Positions 15,392 through 21,659 of a stretch of 49,178 bases of DNA are shown here, piece after piece. Location: the NCBI RefSeq assembly GCF_900659615.1, contig NZ_CAACUY010000052.1:1-49178 (forward strand). Reading direction: 5' to 3'. Within the stretch, counting starts at the first letter, position 1, and every line of letters starts with the position of its first letter. A program made the position numbers and the translations under genes. This stretch comes from Actinomadura fibrosa. GTDB taxonomy: Bacteria > Actinomycetota > Actinomycetes > Streptosporangiales > Streptosporangiaceae. The notes under the pieces were generated by a model that saw only the letters and a program-made list of their open reading frames with translations, was not told the DNA's origin and searched no databases.

Positions 15392-15570
15392 GGCGGGTCA
15401 CCGGTGGTCTTGGAGTCGGGGGCGCGTCACCGCTGGTCTTGGAGTCGGAGGCGCGTCACCACTGGTTTTGGGGGTGGGGGCGCGTCACCGGTGGTCTTGG
15501 GGGCGAGGCGGGTCATCGAACGCGCTGGAGTCGTGGGCGGGGGCGGGTCATCGAACGTGCTGGAGTCGTG
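15392..15570. repeat. Six degenerate ~29-bp direct repeats
   Basis: Units begin GGCGSGTCAYC at 15392, 15421, 15450, 15479, 15507 and 15542, so the spacing is 29, 29, 29, 28 and 35. The first four share TGGTYTTGG. The last two share a different second half (CGAACGYGCTGGAGTCGTGG). There are no spacers, so this is a minisatellite rather than CRISPR. Confidence 0.85.
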
Positions 15571-15620
15571 GGCGGGTGCGTTCGGGTGGCGCGGTCGCTT
15601 GGGCGCCCCGGCCGCTTCGG

Positions 15621-15700
15621 GGCGGGCCGGGGCGCTTGGGTGGGGCGTTCTGCCGGGGGACGGGCGGGCCGGGGCGCTTGGGTGAGGCGTTTTGCGCGGG
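15621..15700. repeat. 42-bp direct repeat, two copies
   Basis: GGCGGGCCGGGGCGCTTGGG and the ~12 bases after it recur with a 42-base period (15621 and 15663). It lies just downstream of the ABC exporter stop on the minus strand. Confidence 0.7.
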
Positions 15701-15748
15701 GCGGGGACGGGGGCGGGAACGTCCCGGGCCGCTCGTACGGGTGGCGGT

Positions 15749-17632
15749 TCAGGCGACCGGTTCCAGTGGGGGTTGGTCGGCGAACTGGGTGCGGTACAGC
15801 TCGGCGTAGCGGCCGCCCGCGGCGAGGAGCTCGGTGTGGGTGCCGCGCTCGACGATGCGTCCGGCCTCGACGACGAGGATCAGGTCGGCGGCGCGGACGG
15901 TGGACAGGCGGTGCGCGATGACCACGGCGGTGCGGCCGTCGAGCGCCTCGGCGAGGGCCTCCTGGACGGCGGCCTCGGACGTGGAGTCCAGGTGGGCGGT
16001 GGCCTCGTCGAGGATCACGACGCGCTGGCGGGCGAGCAGCAGCCGGGCGATCGTGAGGCGCTGGCGCTCGCCGCCGGACAGCCGGTAGCCGCGCTCGCCG
16101 ACGATGGTGTCGAGGCCGTCCGGCAGGCCCTTGATGAGGGTGTCGAGGCGGGCGCGGCGCAGGACGTCCCAGAGTTCCTCCTCGGTGGCCTCGGGACGGG
16201 CGAGGAGCAGGTTGTCGCGGATCGACTCGTGGAACAGGTGGCCGTCCTGGGTGACCATGCCGAGGGTGTCGCGGATCGAGGCGAAGCTGAGGTCGCGGAC
16301 GTCGACGCCGCCGATCCGGACCGCGCCGGAGTCGGCGTCGTACAGGCGCGGCAGGAGCTGCGCGATGGTGGACTTCCCGGCGCCGGACGAGCCGACGAGC
16401 GCGACCGTCTGGCCGGGCTCGGCGCGGAAGGACACCTCGTGCAGGACCTCGACGCCGCCTCGGGTGTCGAGGGTGGCGACCTCTTCGAGCGAGGCCAGCG
16501 AGACCTTGTCGGCGGACGGGTAGGCGAAGCGGACCCGGTCGAACTCGACCGCGACGGGGCCGTCCGGGACGGTGCGGGGCTCGGGCTTCTCGGCGACGAG
16601 GGGCTCCAGGTCGAGGACCTCGAAGACGCGCTCGAAGCTGACGAGGGCGCTCATCACCTCGACGCGGGCGCTGGCGAGGGCGGTCAGCGGGGCGTAGAGG
16701 CGGGTGAGCAGCAGGGCCAGCGCGACGACGGCGCCGGCGTCGAGGTCGCCGCGCAGCGAGAACCAGCCGCCGAGACCGTAGACGAGCGCGAGGGCGAGCG
16801 CGGACACCATGGTCAGGGCCGTGATGAAGACGTGCTGGACCATCGCGGTGCGGACGCCGATGTCGCGGACGCGGCGGGCGCGGGCGGCGAACTCGGCGGA
16901 CTCGCGGGACGGCCGTCCGAACAGCTTGACGAGGGTGGCGCCGGGCGCGGAGAACCGCTCGGTCATCTGGGTGCTCATCGCGGCGTCGTGCGCGGCGGCC
17001 TCGCGTTCGAGGCGCGCGAGGCGGGTGCCCATGCGGCGGGCGGGCAGCACGAAGACGGGCAGGAGCAGCAGCGCGAGCAGGGTGATCTGCCAGGAGATGC
17101 CGACCATCACCGCGAAGGTCAGCAGCAGCGTCACGAGGTTGCTGACTACGCCGGAGAGGGTGTCGCTGAACGCGCGCTGCGCGCCGATGACGTCGTTGTT
17201 GAGGCGGCTGACGAGCGCGCCGGTGCGGGTGCGCGTGAAGAACGCGACGGGCATCCGCTGGACGTGGTCGAAGACGGCGGTGCGCAGGTCGAGGATCAGT
17301 CCCTCGCCGATGCGGGCCGAAAGCCACCGGTTCAGCAGCCCGAGGCCGCCCTCGGCGAGCGCCAGCACCGCGATCAGGATCGCCAGGCGGATCACGATGG
17401 AGCTGTCGGAGTGGTCGACGATCGCGTTGACGACCCGTCCCGCGAGCACGGGGGTCGCGACCGCGAGAACAGCCATCACGACGCTGAGCAGCAGGAACGC
17501 GACCAGCAGGCGTCTGTGGGGGCGGGCGAACCGGCTGATCCGCGCGAGCGTCGCCCGGGAGAAGGGCCTGCTGTCGTTCTTGGCGTTCATCGCGTGGTGG
17601 AGGGACATCCACGCGGTCACTTCCATGTCCAT
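15749..17632 (-). CDS. ABC exporter, fused permease-ATPase
   Basis: 627 residues, a typical half-transporter. The N-terminal ~330 residues hold six membrane helices (LLVAFLLLSVVMAVLAVATP is the first). The ATPase half has Walker A GSSGAGKST, the Q-loop MVTQDGHLF, signature LSGGERQRL, Walker B VVILDEATAHLD and H-loop AHRLS, all intact. It probably exports lipids or drugs as a homodimer. The first ATG is used; in-frame ATGs follow at codons 3, 9 and 15. The upstream divergent region carries a SoxR-like box inside a 19-base-spacer promoter, so redox-cycling compounds may induce it. Confidence 0.88.
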   Translation of the reverse strand: MDMEVTAWMSLHHAMNAKNDSRPFSRATLARISRFARPHRRLLVAFLLLSVVMAVLAVATPVLAGRVVNAIVDHSDSSIVIRLAILIAVLALAEGGLGLLNRWLSARIGEGLILDLRTAVFDHVQRMPVAFFTRTRTGALVSRLNNDVIGAQRAFSDTLSGVVSNLVTLLLTFAVMVGISWQITLLALLLLPVFVLPARRMGTRLARLEREAAAHDAAMSTQMTERFSAPGATLVKLFGRPSRESAEFAARARRVRDIGVRTAMVQHVFITALTMVSALALALVYGLGGWFSLRGDLDAGAVVALALLLTRLYAPLTALASARVEVMSALVSFERVFEVLDLEPLVAEKPEPRTVPDGPVAVEFDRVRFAYPSADKVSLASLEEVATLDTRGGVEVLHEVSFRAEPGQTVALVGSSGAGKSTIAQLLPRLYDADSGAVRIGGVDVRDLSFASIRDTLGMVTQDGHLFHESIRDNLLLARPEATEEELWDVLRRARLDTLIKGLPDGLDTIVGERGYRLSGGERQRLTIARLLLARQRVVILDEATAHLDSTSEAAVQEALAEALDGRTAVVIAHRLSTVRAADLILVVEAGRIVERGTHTELLAAGGRYAELYRTQFADQPPLEPVA

Positions 17633-17684
17633 CGGTTACCGCCGCTCCGTCATACTCGTCGATCTTCGGGGACTCCGTAGGACC

Positions 17685-17715
17685 ATGGTGGAACCTCAAG
17701 GTTGGTTGAGGTCAA
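17685..17715 (-). promoter_or_regulatory. SoxR-like box within the ABC exporter promoter
   Basis: On the minus strand -35 TTGACC (17715-17710) and -10 CACCAT (17690-17685) are 19 bases apart, a MerR-family spacing. The spacer holds a palindrome with perfect arms ACCTCAA (17693-17699) and TTGAGGT (17706-17712) separated by 6 bases. Total length and arms match the SoxR box (CCTCAAGTTAACTTGAGG). The regulator is not in this window. Confidence 0.6.
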
Positions 17716-17786
17716 GCTCGGACCGTTTCCACGGTCACACACGGGTACGACAAAATCCGACGACGATCATCTGCGAAGGGCTGCAC

Positions 17787-19034
17787 GTGAGCATCGGCAC
17801 GAGCACGACCGGCACGACCACCCCCGGCACGGACACGACGAGCGCGAACACGGACACGACCGGTACGAGCAGGGGCTTAGACGTCGAGCGGGTGCGGGCG
17901 GACACCCCCGGGTGCGAGCGGGTCGCGCACCTGAACAACGCCGGGGCCGCGCTGCCGCCGCGTCCCGTGATCGAGGCGGTCGCGGCGCACTTCGAGCTGG
18001 AGAGCACGATCGGCGGCTACGAGGCGGCCGAGCGCAACGCGGAGGCCGTCGAGGGCTTCTACGGCGCGGTGGCCGGGCTGATCGGGGCGCACCCGGACGA
18101 GATCGCGTACGTGGAGAACGCCACCCGGGCCTGGGACATGGCGTTCTACGCCGTCCCGTTCGCGGCGGGCGACCGCATCCTCACCACGACGAGCGAGTAC
18201 TCCAGCAACGCGATCGCCTACCAGCAGGTCGCGGTGTCCAAGGGCGTCAAGGTGGAGGTCATCCCGGACGGCCCGGACGGCACCCTCTCGCTGGACGCCC
18301 TCGCAGCTGAGCTGGCCAAGGGCGATGTCAGGCTGGTGTCGCTGAACCACGTCCCGACGCACAACGGGCTGGTCAACCCGGCGGTGGAGGTCGGGCGGCT
18401 GTGCCGCGAGCACGGCGTGCTGTACCTCCTGGACGCCTGCCAGTCGGTGGGGCAGATCGCCGTGGACGTGCGGGAGATCGGCGCCGACATGCTCTCGGTG
18501 ACCGGCCGGAAGTTCCTGCGGGGGCCGCGCGGCACGGGCTTCCTGTACGTGCGGCGGGAGATCGTCGAGGCGCTGGAGCCGCCGTTCCTGGACTTGCAGG
18601 CCGCGACGTGGAAGCCCGCGGAGGGCTACGAGATCCGCGGGGACGCCCGCCGCTTCGAGACGTGGGAGCGCTACTTCGCGGGCCAGATCGGGCTCGGCGT
18701 CGCCGCCGCGTACGCGTCCGGGATCGGGATCGCGGCGATCGAGGAGCGGGTGCGGACCCTCGCCGCGACGCTGCGCGCCGAGCTGGCGGAGCGTCCGGGG
18801 ACCACCGTCCTGGACCGCGGCGAGCGGCCGTCCGGCATCGTCACCTTCACGGTGGACGGCCACGAGCCCGCCGCGATCATGCGGGCGGCGCGGGAGGCGG
18901 GCATCAACATCAACACGACGTCGCCCGGCTCGCAGGGGTACGACCCGGACGTGGTGCCGGTCGCGGTGCGGGCGTCCGTGCACTACTACAACTCCGAGGA
19001 CGAGGTGCAGCGCCTCCTCGACGTCCTCCCCTGA
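17787..19034 (+). CDS. Class V aminotransferase (PLP-dependent, cysteine desulfurase/isopenicillin epimerase-like)
   Basis: 415 residues. The N-terminal ~30 residues are a Thr/Gly/Ser low-complexity tail, absent from most homologues. The class-V fold follows: HLNNAGAALPPRPVIEAV, DEIAYVENATRAWDMAFYAV, LVSLNHVPTHNGLVNPA, YLLDACQSVGQIAVDV (Asp contacting PLP), and the PLP lysine in VTGRKFLRGPRGTGFL (Lys242). GAAGGG lies 6 bases before the GTG. It may be a selenocysteine/cysteine lyase or an aminotransferase; no partner gene specifies the substrate. It is divergent from the ABC exporter. Confidence 0.85.
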   Translation: MSIGTSTTGTTTPGTDTTSANTDTTGTSRGLDVERVRADTPGCERVAHLNNAGAALPPRPVIEAVAAHFELESTIGGYEAAERNAEAVEGFYGAVAGLIGAHPDEIAYVENATRAWDMAFYAVPFAAGDRILTTTSEYSSNAIAYQQVAVSKGVKVEVIPDGPDGTLSLDALAAELAKGDVRLVSLNHVPTHNGLVNPAVEVGRLCREHGVLYLLDACQSVGQIAVDVREIGADMLSVTGRKFLRGPRGTGFLYVRREIVEALEPPFLDLQAATWKPAEGYEIRGDARRFETWERYFAGQIGLGVAAAYASGIGIAAIEERVRTLAATLRAELAERPGTTVLDRGERPSGIVTFTVDGHEPAAIMRAAREAGININTTSPGSQGYDPDVVPVAVRASVHYYNSEDEVQRLLDVLP

Positions 19035-19103
19035 CGGATCGGACCGGCACAGTGCGCCCCCGGCCAGGCCGCGCCCCCGGGCACCGGCGGAGGCGGGAGC
19101 AGC

Positions 19104-19139
19104 GCGCCCCGGGGAGCGAGTTTCCGCTCCCCGGGGTGC
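19104..19139. terminator. Bidirectional hairpin terminator
   Basis: CCCCGGGGAGCG and CGCTCCCCGGGG form a perfect 12-bp stem with loop AGTTTC, extended by three more pairs (one G-T). It sits between the convergent aminotransferase and CBS genes, where it can end both transcripts. Confidence 0.8.
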
Positions 19140-19153
19140 CGCCCGGCAGCGGG

Positions 19154-19573
19154 TCAGGTGTTCGAGCGCGCGGCGCTGATGTCGGCGAGCGCCGAGTCGT
19201 CGTCCTTCTCGATCGCGAGGTCACCGAGGGAGACGATGCCCACCGGGTGGCCGTCCTCGACCACCGGGAGGCGGCGCACCGCCCGCTCCCGCATGATCTG
19301 CGCGGCCCGCTCCAGCGAGTCGTCCGGCCCGATCGTGGCGGTGACGCCGCTGACGACGTCGCCGACCTTGATCTTGCCGGGGTCGCCGCCCGCGGCGATG
19401 CCGCGCACGACCAGGTCGCGGTCGGTGACGATCCCCCTGAGCTCGTCGCCGTCCGTGACCAGCTCGGCGCCGATGTCGTCGTCGCGCATCGTGCGCGCCA
19501 CCGTGACGATGTCGGTCTCCGGTGACACCGTCCGCGGCGGCGCCGTCATGATGTCGCGGATCTTCGTGGCCAT
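19154..19573 (-). CDS. CBS-domain protein
   Basis: 139 residues made of two CBS motifs: KIRDIMTAPPRTVSPETDIV to GIVTDRDLVVRG, and VGDVVSGVTATIGPDDSLER to LPVVEDGHPVGIVSLGDLAI. Such stand-alone tandem CBS proteins bind adenine nucleotides and occur in stress and dormancy regulons. The ATG is chosen over a GTG two codons upstream because AAGGAG directly touches the GTG but is 5 bases from the ATG. A sigma-B-like promoter lies ~55 bases upstream. Confidence 0.9.
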   Translation of the reverse strand: MATKIRDIMTAPPRTVSPETDIVTVARTMRDDDIGAELVTDGDELRGIVTDRDLVVRGIAAGGDPGKIKVGDVVSGVTATIGPDDSLERAAQIMRERAVRRLPVVEDGHPVGIVSLGDLAIEKDDDSALADISAARSNT

Positions 19574-19625
19574 CCTCACTCCTTGAGCCTCGTCGGTCGT
19601 TCCCCAGGGCCCCGGATCCCGGCCC

Positions 19626-19650
19626 CTACCCGGCGGCGGCGGGCTCAGTC
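19626..19650 (-). promoter_or_regulatory. Possible sigma-B-like promoter of the CBS gene
   Basis: On the minus strand GACT (19650-19647), 15 bases, then GGGTAG (19631-19626) matches the loose GNNT-N15-GGGTA pattern. It is weaker than the site at 2656-2680, because such a short motif is expected by chance in GC-rich DNA. Confidence 0.3.
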
Positions 19651-19680
19651 ATCGATCGCGCGCGGGCGTCCGTTCCCCGC

Positions 19681-20772
19681 TCAGCCGCCCTCCCGGAGCT
19701 GTGTGAACAGGTCCATGGCCTTCTCCCGGTCCCAGACGACGCGGGCCGGGTCGTCCGGGGCGGGGACGACCGGCACTGTGCCGAAGCGGACGGCGCCCGG
19801 GTCCGTGCCGCCCATGCTGTCGGCGAGGGCCTTCAGCGCGGCGACGTCCAGGCGCGGGTAGGTGGCCACCGAGCCGGCCGCGGCGGACAGGAACCTCGCG
19901 AAGCGCGCCGGGTTCCGCAGCCGCGTCTCCTTGGCGCGCCGCAGCATCGAGGCCATGAACCGCTGCTGCCGCTCGACCCGGGACAGGTCCGAGCCGTCGC
20001 CGATCCCGTGCCGCAGCCGCACGTAGGCGAGCGCCTGCGTCCCCTGGACGAGATGCCTCCCGGCGGGCAGCCGCAGGCCCGTGGCCTGGTCGTCCACCGG
20101 CGTCGGCAGCGTGATCGGGACGCCGCCGAGGGCGTCCACCATCGTGCGGAACCCGGCGAACTCGACGACGACCGTCGTGTCGACCCGGACGCCGGTCAGC
20201 GCCTCGATCGTCTTCCGCGCGCAGGAGTGGCCGCCGAGCGAGTACGCCGCGTTGATCTGGCCGCGCCGGGACGGGACGGGCTTCCCGTCGCGGCCCTGGC
20301 ACGAGGGGATCTGCACCAGGAGGTCCCTGGGGAAGCTCACCGCGTGCGCGCTCTTGCGGTCGGCCGGAAGGTGCACCAGGAGGAGGGTGTCCGAGCGGGC
20401 TTCCTCGGCGCCGTCGCTCGCGGTCGCGGCGCGCCGGTCGGAACCCACGACGAGCACGTTGAGCGGGCCGGTCCGGGCCGCGAACGGGTTCGAGGACGGG
20501 ATGACGGGCGGCTTCACGCCTCCCCCGCCCAGCAGGACGGCGGGGACGAGGATCAGCGCGGCCGTGACCGCCGCCACCGCCCCGAACAGCGTCCACCGGC
20601 CGGGCCTGCGCGGCCACCGGACCGGCCCGCGCGGCCGCCGGACCGGGCCGCACGGCGCCCGTGTCCGGCCGTGCGCGGCCTCCAGCAGCCTCGCGCGCTG
20701 CCGGGCGAGCGAGCCCGGCGGTTCGTGCTCCAGGTCCCGGCCGAGGCCGCGGAGCAGGTCGAGATCGTCCAC
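19681..20772 (-). CDS. LCP (LytR-CpsA-Psr) family protein coupled to an ECF sigma factor
   Basis: 363 residues. A cytoplasmic N-terminus of ~60 residues begins LDLLRGLGRDLEHEPPGSLA and is Arg/Pro-rich. One membrane helix follows (TLFGAVAAVTAALILVPAVL), then the extracellular LCP domain: VVGSDRR, EARSDTLLLVHL, VSFPRDLLVQIP, GQINAAYSLGGHSCA, QGTQALAYVRLRHG. LCP proteins transfer lipid-linked glycans to peptidoglycan or other acceptors. The GTG start is 2 bases after the sigma-factor stop. The N-terminal tail resembles the start of the membrane proteins usually encoded after this type of ECF factor, so it may also bind the sigma factor (inference). Confidence 0.85.
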   Translation of the reverse strand: MDDLDLLRGLGRDLEHEPPGSLARQRARLLEAAHGRTRAPCGPVRRPRGPVRWPRRPGRWTLFGAVAAVTAALILVPAVLLGGGGVKPPVIPSSNPFAARTGPLNVLVVGSDRRAATASDGAEEARSDTLLLVHLPADRKSAHAVSFPRDLLVQIPSCQGRDGKPVPSRRGQINAAYSLGGHSCARKTIEALTGVRVDTTVVVEFAGFRTMVDALGGVPITLPTPVDDQATGLRLPAGRHLVQGTQALAYVRLRHGIGDGSDLSRVERQQRFMASMLRRAKETRLRNPARFARFLSAAAGSVATYPRLDVAALKALADSMGGTDPGAVRFGTVPVVPAPDDPARVVWDREKAMDLFTQLREGG

Positions 20773-20774
20773 GG

Positions 20775-21395
20775 CTACGCCTCCTCGCGCATCGGGTCGG
20801 TGTCGCCGAGCACCGCGCGCACCTTGCGCCGGGCCCGGTTGAGGCGCGAGCGGACCGTCCCGACGGGGATGCCGAGCGCGGTCGCCACCTCCTCGTACCG
20901 CAGGTCGCCCCAGGCCACCAGCAGCAGGACGTCCCGGTCGCGGCGCGGCAGCCCGGCCAGCGCCTCGGCCAGCAGCGGACGCGCGGCGGTCACCGTCACC
21001 CCGGCCGCGACCCGGTCCGCGGGGCCCTCCTCCGGGCCGTCCACCGGGCTCCGGCGCAGCGCCCGGTAGCGGGCGGCCTCGGACCGGTGGTGGCGCGCGA
21101 CCAGCTTCGTCACGATCCCGAACAGCCAGGGCCGCGCGTCCCGCCGCGCGAGGTCGTAGCGCTCCCGTCCGCTGAAGGCGGCCAGGAACGTCTCGCCGAC
21201 GATGTCCTCGGCGCCCTCCGGGCCGAGGCGGCGGGACACGTAGCGGTACAGCATCGCCGCGTAGCGGTCGAACAGCACGGCGAACGCCTCCGGATCGACC
21301 AGCGAGCGCTCGATGAGGTCGGCGTCGGCCACCCGGGCGGACGGCTCGCCCGCGCGCGGCGCACCGGGCGGAGGGGCGATCATTCCGGACACCAT
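20775..21395 (-). CDS. ECF RNA polymerase sigma factor
   Basis: About 206 residues. Region 2 is AFAVLFDRYAAMLYRYVSRR with GAEDIVGETFLAAF, then the promoter-melting ARPWLFGIVTKLVARHHR. Region 4 is GLPRRDRDVLLLVAWGDLRY with an HTH at GIPVGTVRSRLNRARRKVRA. A ~30-residue linker joins them. The start is uncertain (ATG at 21395 or 21383), as no ribosome site stands out. It is followed 2 bases later by the LCP gene; no zinc-binding anti-sigma factor is present. Confidence 0.88.
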   Translation of the reverse strand: MVSGMIAPPPGAPRAGEPSARVADADLIERSLVDPEAFAVLFDRYAAMLYRYVSRRLGPEGAEDIVGETFLAAFSGRERYDLARRDARPWLFGIVTKLVARHHRSEAARYRALRRSPVDGPEEGPADRVAAGVTVTAARPLLAEALAGLPRRDRDVLLLVAWGDLRYEEVATALGIPVGTVRSRLNRARRKVRAVLGDTDPMREEA

Positions 21396-21659
21396 GGCAT
21401 GCGGACCGGCCTTCCCGTGGGGACTGTGTCAGCGGTGTATCTCCGCGACGCGCCCTCCGGGTTCACACCCGTCCCGCCCGTGTCCGCACCCGTCCCGCCC
21501 GTGCGCGGCGGAACCTCGCGGCCCGCTCACATCATGATCACTGATGGGTAACGGCGCGAACCTTCCCGCTAAACTGCGCATCCTTCAATGTGCACGGGGG
21601 TTGACGGCGAGGGACCGCTCCGTCTGCGTGTCGAGGGACGAATCGAGGAGGGTCGGGCC

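Larger units (their letters stand above)
14988..15748. other. Gene-free, repeat-rich region (761 bp)
   Basis: No convincing gene on either strand; the long open frames across it come from high GC and repeats. 14988-15180 is less GC-rich and should hold the aquaporin promoter (hairpin GCTCCG-6-CGGAGC at 15081-15098). From 15200 on it consists almost entirely of four different direct-repeat arrays, annotated separately. Confidence 0.65.

Noticed and set aside
14988..15401. N-terminal extension of the aquaporin into the repeat region
   Set aside because: The frame is open only because of the repeats; the aquaporin fold begins at VRNYLTEFIG with its own ribosome site.
15200..15570. CRISPR array
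   Set aside because: Units are directly adjacent or degenerate with no unique spacers, and no cas gene is present.
15692..17680. 662-codon open frame on the plus strand antisense to the ABC exporter
   Set aside because: Its Glu/Ala/Gly/Val-rich translation has no motif, and the minus-strand frame carries every ABC hallmark. It is a high-GC shadow.
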